A stretch of DNA of 64,000 nt from Planomonospora sp. ID67723 (GCF_015711605.1 NZ_JABTEZ010000005.1:620001-684000), one strand, 5' to 3'. Counted from the first letter of the stretch, positions 34,250-43,764 are shown. Translations and numbers: made by a program. Notes: generated by a model from the letters alone, not told the origin.

Positions 34250-37200
34250 GCATCCCCGATCCCGTGCACGCCGCCGCGGAGGGGCCCGCGCGGGACACCG
34301 CCGCGTTGCGGGAGGACCTGATCAGGCGGCGGCTCGCCGGCGCCAGGCGGCGACGGCGGGGCATCCCCGCCGCGGACCGTTCGGGCCCGCTGCCGCTGTC
34401 CTTCGGGCAGCTGCGGCTGTGGCTGCTGCACCAGCTCGACCCGGACAGCCCCGAGTACCTCGTGCCGATGGCCATGCGGCTGCGCGGCGCCCTGGACACC
34501 GCCGCCGTCCGGCGCGCCTGGGACGCCACGGTGGCCCGGCACGAGATCCTGCGGACCCGCTACGTCGTCGTGGACGGCACGCCCGCGCAGGTCGTCGACG
34601 AGGCGGCGCCCCTCACCGTACGGGAGGCCGACCTGACCGGGCTGCCCGAGGAAGGGCGGCTCGCGGCGGCCCTGGAGGTGTTCGAGCGTGAGGCGGGCAC
34701 GCCGTTCGCACTCGACCGGGAGTGGCCGGTACGCGTCTGGCTCGGCACCCTCGGCCCCGGCGACCACGTTATGATCACCGTCTACCATCACATCGCCTTC
34801 GACGGCTGGTCGCTCGGTGTCATCGACGCGGAGTGGCCCACCCTCTACCTGGGGTACGCCCTCGGTGAGGCCGACCCGGCCGGTGCCCTGCCGCCGCTTC
34901 CCGTCCAGTACGGCGACTACGCCGTCTGGCAGCGCGAACGCCTCGCGGGAGGGCCGCTGCTCGACCGCGAGCTGGCCTACTGGCACGCCCGGCTGGCCGG
35001 GCTGCCCGCCCTCGACCTGCCCACCGACCGGCCGCGGCCCGCCGTACGGGACTGGGCGGGTGCGAAGGTGGAGTTCACCGTGCCGCCCGGCCTCACCGAA
35101 CGGCTGCGCCAGGTCGGCCGCGACCACCAGGCGACCCTGTTCATGGTGCTGCTCACCGCGTTCCAGATCCTGCTGTCGCGACACACCGGCCAGCGGGACA
35201 TCGCGGTCGGCACCCCGGTCGCCGGCCGTACGCTGCCCGAGCTGGAAAGGATGATCGGGTTCACGGTGAACACGCTGGTCATCCGGGGGACCTGGCGCGG
35301 CGACCCGTCGTTCGCCGTGCTGCTCGGCCAGACCAGGACGGCCGTGCTCGACGCGCTCGACCATCAGGAACTGCCGTTCGAACGGCTCGTCGACGACCTC
35401 GAGCCCGACCGCGACATGTCGCGCAACCCGCTCTTCCAGGTGATGTTCGGCCTGCACAACGAGGAGTCCGGCGAGGGCGACTACGGCGTGCTGACCGCCG
35501 AGACGCTGCTGACGCGCGGCGCGGTCGCCAAGTTCGACCTCAACCTGCACTTCGAGGAGACCGCGGCCGGCGGCCTGTCCGGCGTGCTCGACTACGCGAC
35601 CGCGCTGTTCGACCGCGAGACGGCCGAACGCCTCGTCGTCCACCTGCGCCGCGTCCTGGACGCGGTGGCCGCCGGCCCCGCCCGCCCGATCTCGGCGCTC
35701 GCCCTCACCGGCCCGGGCGATCCGGTGATCGCCCCTCCGGAGGCGTGGGCGGGCGTGGAAGCGGTCGTCGACCGGATAGAGCGCCGGGCCCGGTCGCGTC
35801 CCGGAAGCGTCGCCCTGACCGCGTGGGCCGACGCGGTCCCCGCGGGGCCGGCGGCCGGGCGCGAGGCGGGGTCCGGCCCCCGGGCCTCCTCCGCGTCCGG
35901 TGCGGGCGACGGCCGGGTCGCGCTGACATACGCCGATCTCGACCGGGAGGCCGACCGGCTCGCGTGGCGGCTGAAGGAGGCCGGGGTGGGACCGGAGCAG
36001 CGGGTGGCCGTCTGCCTGCCGCGCGGCCCCGGCCTCGTGCCCGCGCACCTGGCCGTCTGGAAGGCGGGCGGCGCCTACGTCCCTCTCGACCCGGCCCACC
36101 CGGACGCCCGCCTCCGCGACATCCTCGCGGACTCCGGCGCGACCGTCCTCATCACGGACGCCGGCCTGGCCGGACGTTTCGGGGGGGCGACCGCGGGCCC
36201 GGCCGGGGATCCCGGCGGTGTGCGGCTGCTGCTGTCCGGCGGGCGGGAGGAAGGGACGGGAGGGCAGGCGGCGGCCCGGCCCGGACCGCCGCCCCGGGAC
36301 ACCGACCTGGACGGGCTCGCTTACGTGATCTACACGTCGGGGTCGACCGGGCGGCCGAAGGGGGTCGCGGTCACGCACCGGAACCTGGCCCGGCTGCTCG
36401 CGGCGACCCGGCCGGGGTTCCGGTTCGGCGCGGACGACGTGTGGACGTGCTTCCACTCGGCGGCATTCGACTTCTCGGTGTGGGAGATCTGGGGTGCGCT
36501 GGCGGCCGGCGGCCGGGTCGTCCTCGTCCCCCACGATGTCTCGCGGTCGCCGGACGAGTTTCTCGACCTGCTGTGCGCCGAACGCGTCACCGTGCTCAAC
36601 CAGACGCCGTCCGCCTTCTCCGGGCTGGTGTCCGCCGCGGGGCGGGACGACCCCAGGCTGGCCGGGCTCGCGCTCCGCCTCGTCGTCTTCGGCGGTGAAC
36701 GCCTCGTCACCGCCTCGCTCGCGCCGTGGTTCGACAGGTTCGGCCCGGGCGGTCCCGAGCTCGTCAACATGTACGGCATCACCGAGACCACCGTCCACGC
36801 CACGGCCCATCGCGTCGAAGCGGTCGAGGACGGGGAGGGCAGCCGCATCGGCCGCCCTCTGGACGACCTCAGCGCGGTCGTCTTCGACTGCTACGGCGAC
36901 CCGGCCCCGCCCGGCGTCGCGGGAGAGATCCGCATAGGCGGCGGGGGCGTCGCCCGCGGTTATCTCGGCCGTCCCGCCCTGACCGCCGAGCGGTTCGTCC
37001 CCGATCCGTACGGCCCGCCCGGTTCGCGCGTGTACTGCTCCGGCGACCGGGCCAGGACCCGCGCCGACGGCACCCTGGAGTTCCTCGGCCGGCTCGACGA
37101 CCAGATCACCCTGCGCGGCCACCGCATCGAGCCCGGAGAGGTCGAATCCGTCCTGATCCGCCACCCCGCCGTCCGCGAAGCGGCGGTCGCCGTCCGCGAC

Positions 37201-40200
37201 GGCCGCCTGGTGGCGTACGTGACCGCGGACGGCTCCGGCGCCGTGCTCGACGCCGCCGGGCTGCGGGCGCACTGCGCCGGGTCGCTGCCCGCGTACATGG
37301 TTCCCGGCATCTGCGTCCGGGTGGACGGGCTGCCCCTCACACCGAACGGCAAGATCGACCGGCGGGCCCTGCCCGACGCCGGCCCCGTGGAGGCGTCGGC
37401 CGCGCCCCCGGGCGCCCCCCGGACGCGGACCGAGGCGCTGATGATCGAGGGCTGGTCCCGGGCCCTGGGGCGTGCCGGATCCGGCACGGGCGTCGGCGTC
37501 GACGAGGACTTCTTCGAGATGGGGGGAGACTCGCTGCGCGCGGTCGCGCTCGTGGGGGACCTCCGGGCGGCCGGGTTCGACGTGAGCGTGCGGGACCTGT
37601 TCGAACGCCGGACGCCGGCCCGGCTGGCGGCGCTCGCCGACGAGCGCCCGGCCGCCGAGCAGGCCCCGCCGGTCGCGCCGTTCGCGCTGCTGCCCGCCGC
37701 CGACGTGGACAGGCTCCCGGCCGGTACCGCCGACGCCTACCCGTTGTCGCAGATCCAGGCCGGAATGGTCTACCAGACGCTCCTGCATCCGGAGCGGGGG
37801 TACTACCACGACGTCTTCGGGTTCGTCGTCCGGGACGACCGGCCTTTCGACGAGGACGCCCTGCGTGCGGCCGCCGCCACGGCCGTCCGGCGGCACGAGA
37901 ACCTGCGCACCTGCGTCGACCTGGCCGCCTACTCGGTCCCGATCCAGATCGTCCGGCACGACGCCGAGCTCCCGATCCAGGTCGAGGACCTCCGGGGGCG
38001 CACCCCGGAGGAGATCGCGGCGGCGGTCGACCGGCGGGTGGCCGCCGAGCGCGACCACTTCTTCGATCTGGCCACGGCTCCGCTGATGCGGCTGCACGTT
38101 CAGATCGAGGCGGACGACCGCTGGCGGCTGTGGACGACGCTCCACCACGTCATCGTCGAAGGCTGGAGCCACCACCGGCTCCTGATGGAGCTGGTCGACG
38201 ACTACCGCGCCGCCGCCCGAGGACTCCCGCCCGCCGTTCCCGGTCCGGCCGCCGTACGGCACGCCGACTTCGTGGCCGCCGAGCTGGCCGCGCTCGACTC
38301 GCCGGAGGACCAGGCGTATTGGGCGGACGTGCTCGGCCGGCACGAGCGCTGGGCCGTACCGGACGACTGGGGCGACCCCGCCGCGGCCGGCGAGATCGAC
38401 AGGGTCCACATCGACCTTCTCGGCGCGTACGAGGGGCTGCTGCGGCTGGCCTCGGCCGCCGGGGTGCCGCTCAAGAGCGTGCTGCTCGCGGCGCATCTGA
38501 AGGTGCTCAGCACGTTCACCGGGGACGCGGCCTTCCACACCGGGCTGCTGTGCGACGCCCGCCCGGAGGCCGCCGGGGCCGACCGGGTGACCGGGATGTT
38601 CCTGAACATGGTGCCGTTCCCGTTCGAGCTGCGCGCGAGCACCTGGCGCGACCTCGTCCGGGAGGTCTTCGCCACCGAGGTCGCGTTGTGGCCGCACCGG
38701 CGCTTCCCGCTGCCCGAGATGCGCCGGCGCTGGGGCGGCGGGGGAGACCTGCTGCCCGCATTCTTCAACTACCTCGACTTCCACGTCGTGGACGCCGAGG
38801 TCGTCGACCTCACGGAGAGCGTCGGCGAGGGGGACAACGAGTTCCCCCTGGTGGTCGTCACCCTCGGCGGCACCCTGACCCTGACCACCCACCGCCGCGC
38901 CATCAGCCGGCGCTCCGCCGCCCGCCTGGCCGAGATGTACCGCCTGGTCATCGACGCCATGGCCGCCGACCCCACCGGCGACGCCCTCGCCCTGCCCACC
39001 GGCGACGCCCTCGCCCTGCCCACCTCCGCGAAGCTCCCCGGGGCCGCCGCCCACCCGGCCGGCGCCTCGCCGGGACGGCTCTCGGTGCCGGAGACGATCG
39101 CGGCCCGGGCCGGAGAGGCGCCGGGCGCCGTGGCCGTGACCGGCGCCGATCTGCCCCTCCCCTTCGGGGAGCTCGACCGGCTGGCGCGGCAGGCGGCCGG
39201 GCGGCTGGCCGAGGCCGGAGCGGGGCCGGAACACGTCGTCGGGGTACGGCTGGCCCGGGGGCCGGAGCTGATCGCCGCGCTGCTCGGCGTCTGGTACAGC
39301 GGTGCCGCCTACCTCCCGCTGGACCCTTCCTGGCCGGCTCGCCGGATCACCGACCTGCTGGCCGACGCCCGCGCCGCGATCCTCGTCACCGACATCCCCG
39401 GCGCGGTGCCGCCGGACGTCACCGTGATCACCCCGGCCGACTGGGCGGACGCGCCCGCCGTCCGGCCCGCCGCGGTCGATCCCGACACCCTCGCCTACAT
39501 CGTCTACACCTCGGGATCGACCGGCCGCCCCAAGGGGGTGGAGGTCACCCACCGCAACCTGTCCGGATACCTCCGGCACGCCGCGGGGCGCGGCAGCTCG
39601 CCGCTGTTCGCCTCGGCCGCCTACGACCTCGCGGTCACCGCGCTGTTCGCGCCGCTGATGACCGGCGGCCACGTCCATCTGCCGTCCGAGCACGCCGACC
39701 CGGCCGACCTCGGCCGGTTGATCGGGGACGGCGGCCCGTACGGCTTCGTCAAACTGACCCCGTCCCACCTGGACGTGCTCTCCCGCACCTGGCCGCGGGA
39801 CACCGCGCCACCCGCCCGGGACGTGGCGGGGACCTGGATCGTCGGCGGCGAGACCCTGACGACCGCGCTGGCCCGCCGCTGGCTGGCCGTCGCCCCGGGC
39901 ACGACGGTCGTCAACGAGTACGGTCCCACGGAGGCCACCGTCGCCTGCACGGTCCACCCGGTGGACCCGCAAGCCGACCTGGCGGGGGAGCGGGTACCGG
40001 TCGGCCGGGCGATGCCCGGAGCCGAGGTCCGCGTCCTGGACCGGTGGTTCGAGCCGAGACCGGCCGGCGTGCGCGGCGAGGTCATGATCGCCGGAACCGG
40101 CGTGGCCCGCGGCTACCGAGGCCGCCCCGCGCTCACCGCCGAGCGGTTCGTTCCCGACCCGTACGGCCCGCCCGGCTCGCGCATGTACCGCTCCGGCGAC

Positions 40201-41562
40201 GCGGGCCGCGTCCTGGACTCCGGCGACCTCGACCTCCTCGGCCGGCTCGACGACCAGGTCAAGATCCGCGGCCACCGCGTGGAGCCCGGCGAGACCGCCT
40301 CCGTCCTGGCCGCCCACCCGGCCGTCCGCGAGGCCGTGGTGATCCCGTCGGACGGCCGGCTGGTGGCGTACGCCGTACCGGGGGAACAGCCGTTCGCCGA
40401 GGACGGCCTGCTCGCGTGGTTGCGTGAACGGGTGCCCGCGCCGCTGGTGCCGTGGAGGATCGTGGAGATCGCCGCCGTGCCGGTGACCGCGGGAGGCAAA
40501 CTCGACCGGGCCGCGCTGCCTGCGGCCGGGCCGCCCGCCCGCACCCGCGAACCCCGCCCGCCCGCCACCCCGACCGAGATCGGCATCGCCGAGATCTGGC
40601 GCGCGGCGTTCGGCCGGGAGGAGATCGACGCCGAAGACGACTTCTTCGACCTGGGCGGCCACTCGCTGCTCATGCTCCGCGTGGTGGGCCTGGCCGCCGA
40701 ACGCGGCCTCCCGCTGCGCGCCGCCGACATCCTCGAACTCCGCACCGTACGCGCGATCGGCCACCGCATCGACACCGCGGGCGGCGATCAGGCGTCGCTG
40801 TTCTGGCTGCGCGGCGGCACCCGCGAGCCGCTGATCGCCGTCCACCCCGCCGGGGGCAGCTCGCACTGGTACCTCCCGCTGGCCGAGCGGGTGGAGACGC
40901 CGGTGGCGGCGTTCGCCGTACCGGGCCTGGAACCGGCAGCCGACATCGGGACGCTGGCCGGGCACTACGTCGCGCAGCTGCCCGCCGCGCAGCGCCACCA
41001 CCTGCTCGCCTGGTCGTCGGGCAGCGTGATCGCGTGGGAGATGGCCGCCCGGCTGACCGCGCTGGGCCGCCCGCCCGCCCGGCTCACACTGATCGACCCG
41101 ATGTCCGACATCCCCGGCAGCGACGTCGGCGAGGAGACCTTCGACCTGCTCGAAGCGCTGCTGCGCGACCCGGGAGGGAACCGGCTGTCGCGCGGGGTGA
41201 CCGGCTACCGCGCCAGGCGGCTGCTGTCCGACCTCGGCGTCACAGCCTCCCGGGACGACTTCGCGGCGCTGGGCGCCGAGCTCAGCCTGTGGCGGACACT
41301 CGACCGGGCGACCGCCGCCTACCGGTTCGCCCCCCTGCCCGTGCCCGTCGTCCTGGTGGCCAGCGACGACTGCGCCGGGGGCCGGCACAGCGTCACCGGC
41401 CACCAGCCGTACCCGGTCTACCTCGACCGCTGGCGGGAGCTGGCGGGCGGCGGGCTCACCGTCAGACGCCTCGGCTGCACCCACCGCGGCGTGTTCAACC
41501 CCCCCTACGTCGACACGCTCGCCCGCATCGCCAACGAGGTGATCACCCATGACGTCCGCTGA
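34246..41562 (+). CDS. NRPS7: C-A(Thr)-PCP-C*-A(Asn)-PCP-TE, terminal synthetase
   Basis: This 2438-residue protein starts at an ATG overlapping the NRPS6 stop. After a helix (ALREDLIRRRLAGA) come C1 (HHIAFDGWS, H181), A1 (near 696), PCP1 (GGDSL, Ser1096), variant C* (HHVIVEGWS, H1300-E1305), A2 (near 1754), PCP2 (Ser2140) and a thioesterase (~2190-2438). A1 code DFWNVGMVH is threonine; A2 code DLTKIGEVA is close to asparagine. The Thr-C*-Asx arrangement repeats that of NRPS5. The thioesterase elbow is A-W-S-S-G, lacking the first Gly of GxSxG, with nucleophile Ser2257, probable Asp2284 and His2413. It should hydrolyse or cyclise the finished chain. A 24-bp tandem duplication (38974-39021) lies between C* and A2. 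The stop overlaps the carbamoyltransferase by 14 bases. Confidence 0.97.
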   Translation: MSIPDPVHAAAEGPARDTAALREDLIRRRLAGARRRRRGIPAADRSGPLPLSFGQLRLWLLHQLDPDSPEYLVPMAMRLRGALDTAAVRRAWDATVARHEILRTRYVVVDGTPAQVVDEAAPLTVREADLTGLPEEGRLAAALEVFEREAGTPFALDREWPVRVWLGTLGPGDHVMITVYHHIAFDGWSLGVIDAEWPTLYLGYALGEADPAGALPPLPVQYGDYAVWQRERLAGGPLLDRELAYWHARLAGLPALDLPTDRPRPAVRDWAGAKVEFTVPPGLTERLRQVGRDHQATLFMVLLTAFQILLSRHTGQRDIAVGTPVAGRTLPELERMIGFTVNTLVIRGTWRGDPSFAVLLGQTRTAVLDALDHQELPFERLVDDLEPDRDMSRNPLFQVMFGLHNEESGEGDYGVLTAETLLTRGAVAKFDLNLHFEETAAGGLSGVLDYATALFDRETAERLVVHLRRVLDAVAAGPARPISALALTGPGDPVIAPPEAWAGVEAVVDRIERRARSRPGSVALTAWADAVPAGPAAGREAGSGPRASSASGAGDGRVALTYADLDREADRLAWRLKEAGVGPEQRVAVCLPRGPGLVPAHLAVWKAGGAYVPLDPAHPDARLRDILADSGATVLITDAGLAGRFGGATAGPAGDPGGVRLLLSGGREEGTGGQAAARPGPPPRDTDLDGLAYVIYTSGSTGRPKGVAVTHRNLARLLAATRPGFRFGADDVWTCFHSAAFDFSVWEIWGALAAGGRVVLVPHDVSRSPDEFLDLLCAERVTVLNQTPSAFSGLVSAAGRDDPRLAGLALRLVVFGGERLVTASLAPWFDRFGPGGPELVNMYGITETTVHATAHRVEAVEDGEGSRIGRPLDDLSAVVFDCYGDPAPPGVAGEIRIGGGGVARGYLGRPALTAERFVPDPYGPPGSRVYCSGDRARTRADGTLEFLGRLDDQITLRGHRIEPGEVESVLIRHPAVREAAVAVRDGRLVAYVTADGSGAVLDAAGLRAHCAGSLPAYMVPGICVRVDGLPLTPNGKIDRRALPDAGPVEASAAPPGAPRTRTEALMIEGWSRALGRAGSGTGVGVDEDFFEMGGDSLRAVALVGDLRAAGFDVSVRDLFERRTPARLAALADERPAAEQAPPVAPFALLPAADVDRLPAGTADAYPLSQIQAGMVYQTLLHPERGYYHDVFGFVVRDDRPFDEDALRAAAATAVRRHENLRTCVDLAAYSVPIQIVRHDAELPIQVEDLRGRTPEEIAAAVDRRVAAERDHFFDLATAPLMRLHVQIEADDRWRLWTTLHHVIVEGWSHHRLLMELVDDYRAAARGLPPAVPGPAAVRHADFVAAELAALDSPEDQAYWADVLGRHERWAVPDDWGDPAAAGEIDRVHIDLLGAYEGLLRLASAAGVPLKSVLLAAHLKVLSTFTGDAAFHTGLLCDARPEAAGADRVTGMFLNMVPFPFELRASTWRDLVREVFATEVALWPHRRFPLPEMRRRWGGGGDLLPAFFNYLDFHVVDAEVVDLTESVGEGDNEFPLVVVTLGGTLTLTTHRRAISRRSAARLAEMYRLVIDAMAADPTGDALALPTGDALALPTSAKLPGAAAHPAGASPGRLSVPETIAARAGEAPGAVAVTGADLPLPFGELDRLARQAAGRLAEAGAGPEHVVGVRLARGPELIAALLGVWYSGAAYLPLDPSWPARRITDLLADARAAILVTDIPGAVPPDVTVITPADWADAPAVRPAAVDPDTLAYIVYTSGSTGRPKGVEVTHRNLSGYLRHAAGRGSSPLFASAAYDLAVTALFAPLMTGGHVHLPSEHADPADLGRLIGDGGPYGFVKLTPSHLDVLSRTWPRDTAPPARDVAGTWIVGGETLTTALARRWLAVAPGTTVVNEYGPTEATVACTVHPVDPQADLAGERVPVGRAMPGAEVRVLDRWFEPRPAGVRGEVMIAGTGVARGYRGRPALTAERFVPDPYGPPGSRMYRSGDAGRVLDSGDLDLLGRLDDQVKIRGHRVEPGETASVLAAHPAVREAVVIPSDGRLVAYAVPGEQPFAEDGLLAWLRERVPAPLVPWRIVEIAAVPVTAGGKLDRAALPAAGPPARTREPRPPATPTEIGIAEIWRAAFGREEIDAEDDFFDLGGHSLLMLRVVGLAAERGLPLRAADILELRTVRAIGHRIDTAGGDQASLFWLRGGTREPLIAVHPAGGSSHWYLPLAERVETPVAAFAVPGLEPAADIGTLAGHYVAQLPAAQRHHLLAWSSGSVIAWEMAARLTALGRPPARLTLIDPMSDIPGSDVGEETFDLLEALLRDPGGNRLSRGVTGYRARRLLSDLGVTASRDDFAALGAELSLWRTLDRATAAYRFAPLPVPVVLVASDDCAGGRHSVTGHQPYPVYLDRWRELAGGGLTVRRLGCTHRGVFNPPYVDTLARIANEVITHDVR
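38974..39021 (+). repeat. 24-bp tandem duplication in NRPS7 linker
   Basis: Two identical 24-base units encode TGDALALP twice in the linker between C* and A2. NRPS5 has a single related copy (YGDALAAR) at the same place, so the duplication is recent. Confidence 0.85.
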
Positions 41563-42541
41563 CGGTGTCCCGGCACGTCCCGCGCGGCACCATCCCGGGA
41601 CCGCCCGGCACCTGCTGACCCTCGCCGATCTCACCGCCGCCGACCTCGACCGCCTCGTGGAGCGCGGCTGCGCCATCGCCGCCCAGGTGAGGGCCGGCGA
41701 CCCGGCGCTCGCCGCCACCCTGCGCGGCCGGGTCGCGGGCGTCTACTTCACCCGCACCTCGACCCGGACCCGGACGGCGTTCTCCAGCGCCGCCCTCCGG
41801 CTCGGCGCAGGCCTCATCGCCTACGGGCCCGGGGACCTGCAGCTGAACACCGGCGAGACGATCGAGGACACCGGCCGCGTGCTCAGCGGCATGCTGGACG
41901 TCCTCGTCGTCCGGACGGCCGGACCCGTCGCCGAGATGGCGGCGCTGGCCGCGCAGCGGCGGATGGCGGTCGTCAACGCGATGAGCGCCGAGGAGCATCC
42001 CACCCAGGCGCTCGCCGACCTCACCACCCTGCGCGCCAGGTTCGGCGCGCTCCCGGGCCTGCGCGTCCTGTACGTCGGCGAGGGCAACAACACCGCGACC
42101 GCGCTGTCCCTCGCGCTCACCCGCTACCCGGGCACCGAGCTGCACCTGCGCACGCCCCCCGGCTACGGCCTGCCGCCCGCCATCGCGCTCAAGGCAAAGG
42201 AGTACGGCGCCGTCGGCGGAGCCCTGCTCGTCGAACGGCACGACATGGCCCAGCTCCCGCAGCGGATCGACGCCGTCTACACCACCCGCTGGCAGACCAC
42301 CGGGACCACCAAGCCCGACCCCGACTGGCGTGCGGTCTTCGCGCCCTTCCAGGTGGACGAGACGCTGATGGACCGCTACCCGGACGCCCTCTTCCTGCAC
42401 GACCTGCCGGCCCACCGGGGAGAGGAGGTGTCCGCCGGGGTGCTGGACGGCCCCCGCAGCGTCGCCTTCGAGCAGGCAGAGAACAAGCTGTACAGCGCCA
42501 TGGCCGTGCTGGAGCGGGCGGCGGGCGGTGCCGGGTGGTGA
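41549..42541 (+). CDS. Ornithine-carbamoyltransferase-family enzyme, probably biosynthetic
   Basis: This 330-residue protein of the aspartate/ornithine carbamoyltransferase family moves a carbamoyl group from carbamoyl phosphate to an amine. The carbamoyl-phosphate motif STRT is at 71-74 and HPTQALADL begins at His150. The ornithine-binding motif HCLP of housekeeping OTC is replaced by HDLP (284-287), so the amine substrate probably differs from ornithine. It overlaps the terminal NRPS by 14 bases, tying it to the cluster. Related enzymes in viomycin and capreomycin clusters serve ureido-amino-acid formation. Here it may make a ureido building block, for example for NRPS4 A1 whose code looks amide-like, or it may carbamoylate the peptide. 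Family assignment is firm; role is inferred. Confidence 0.9.
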   Translation: MTSADGVPARPARHHPGTARHLLTLADLTAADLDRLVERGCAIAAQVRAGDPALAATLRGRVAGVYFTRTSTRTRTAFSSAALRLGAGLIAYGPGDLQLNTGETIEDTGRVLSGMLDVLVVRTAGPVAEMAALAAQRRMAVVNAMSAEEHPTQALADLTTLRARFGALPGLRVLYVGEGNNTATALSLALTRYPGTELHLRTPPGYGLPPAIALKAKEYGAVGGALLVERHDMAQLPQRIDAVYTTRWQTTGTTKPDPDWRAVFAPFQVDETLMDRYPDALFLHDLPAHRGEEVSAGVLDGPRSVAFEQAENKLYSAMAVLERAAGGAGW

Positions 42542-43764
42542 CCGCGGGCGGTGACGACCGCCCCGGCGGCCGCGCCGGGGCCGGCGTGGCCGTGCGCGGC
42601 GAGCGGCTGCTCGCCGACATCGCGCGGCTGGCGGCGATCGGCGGCCGGCCGGACGGCGGCGTCGACCGGGTGGCCGGGTCGCCCGCCGACCTGGCCGCCC
42701 GCGACTGGCTGGGCGCGCGCATCGCCGGGGCGGGCTGCCTCACCTGGCGAGACACCACCGGCAACGTCTTCGGCCGGGTCCCCGGCGGCACCGGCCCGTG
42801 GCTGCTCGCCGGGTCGCACACCGACACCGTCCCCGGCGGGGGCCGCCTCGACGGCGCGTACGGCGTGCTGGCCGCGCTGGAAGTGCTGCGCACTCTGCGC
42901 GAGAACGACCACCCGGCCGCCCGCGCACTGGAGATCGTCAGCTTCTGGGACGAGGAGGGCGCCTCCCCCACCTCCGACGGAGGTCTCGTCGGCTCCACCG
43001 CGTTCTGCGCCGGTGACCACATCGCCGACATCGCCGCCTTCCTCGAACCGCACATCGAGCAGGGCCCCCGGATGGAGCAGGCCGGGATCGACCTGGCCGT
43101 GGTCGACGGCATCGTCGGCATCGACCGGCACACCGTCGTCCTCACCGGTGAGACCAACCACGCGGGAACGACTCCGATGGCCCGGCGCGCCGACGCCGCC
43201 CGGGCCGCCGCCCGCGTCCTGGTCGCCGTCCGGGACATCGCCGCCGCGACCGATCCCGGCATGGCGGCCAACGTGGGCTGCGTCGACGTGCTGCCCGGCG
43301 CCCCGAACGTCGTGCCCGGCGAGGCGCGGCTGGTCGTCGAATTCCGCGCGGCCACCCGCGCCGCCCTCGACCTGGCCGCCGCACGACTGGCCGGGCACGC
43401 CGAGGCCGTCGCGCGGGACGAGCTGTGCGCGGCCACCGTGACGCCGCTGTCGCGCAAACCGGAGTCCCGGTTCGACCCCGGGCTGCGCGGCCTGCTCGGC
43501 AAGGCGTGCCGCGGCCTCGGCGTACCGGTGACGAGCATGGTGAGCTTCGCCGGTCACGACGCCGGGGTGCTCAGCGGGCACGTCCCCACCGCCATGCTCT
43601 TCGTGCCGAGCACGGGCGGGATCAGCCACGCCCCGGCCGAGCACACCCCCGACCGCCAGCTCGTCCTGGGCTGCCAGGCGCTGCTCGACACGGTGGTCGC
43701 CTGGTGGCACGGCGGAGACGCGCGGCTCGTGACATCCGACCTATCGAGAGGAGAGCAATCATGA
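42535..43764 (+). CDS. M20-family N-carbamoyl-amino-acid / allantoate amidohydrolase
   Basis: This ~409-residue metal-dependent hydrolase belongs to the M20 group that contains N-carbamoyl-L-amino-acid hydrolase and allantoate amidohydrolase. Metal-site residues are visible as GSHTDTVPGGG (His95), RLDGAYG (Asp106), WDEEGAS (Glu140-Glu141) and a distal His in GISHAPAEHT. PHIEQGP and HAGTTPM are also typical. Two consecutive GTG codons (42535, 42538) can start it; the second makes a GTGA overlap. It removes carbamoyl or related groups, the reverse in sense of its neighbour. It might trim an N-carbamoyl protecting group, as a self-resistance or maturation step, or recycle a ureido precursor. The ABC transporter gene overlaps its stop. 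Confidence 0.87.
   Translation: MVTAGGDDRPGGRAGAGVAVRGERLLADIARLAAIGGRPDGGVDRVAGSPADLAARDWLGARIAGAGCLTWRDTTGNVFGRVPGGTGPWLLAGSHTDTVPGGGRLDGAYGVLAALEVLRTLRENDHPAARALEIVSFWDEEGASPTSDGGLVGSTAFCAGDHIADIAAFLEPHIEQGPRMEQAGIDLAVVDGIVGIDRHTVVLTGETNHAGTTPMARRADAARAAARVLVAVRDIAAATDPGMAANVGCVDVLPGAPNVVPGEARLVVEFRAATRAALDLAAARLAGHAEAVARDELCAATVTPLSRKPESRFDPGLRGLLGKACRGLGVPVTSMVSFAGHDAGVLSGHVPTAMLFVPSTGGISHAPAEHTPDRQLVLGCQALLDTVVAWWHGGDARLVTSDLSRGEQS

Noticed and set aside
10766-41562. Bleomycin/zorbamycin-like cluster, suggested by beta-Ala, Ser, Thr and Asn codes
   Set aside because: No heterocyclisation domains or Cys-coded A domains are visible, no His module was seen, and the protein layout differs.
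41549-42541. Housekeeping ornithine carbamoyltransferase
   Set aside because: It overlaps the NRPS gene by 14 bases, and the HCLP ornithine motif is HDLP. A biosynthetic role is more likely.
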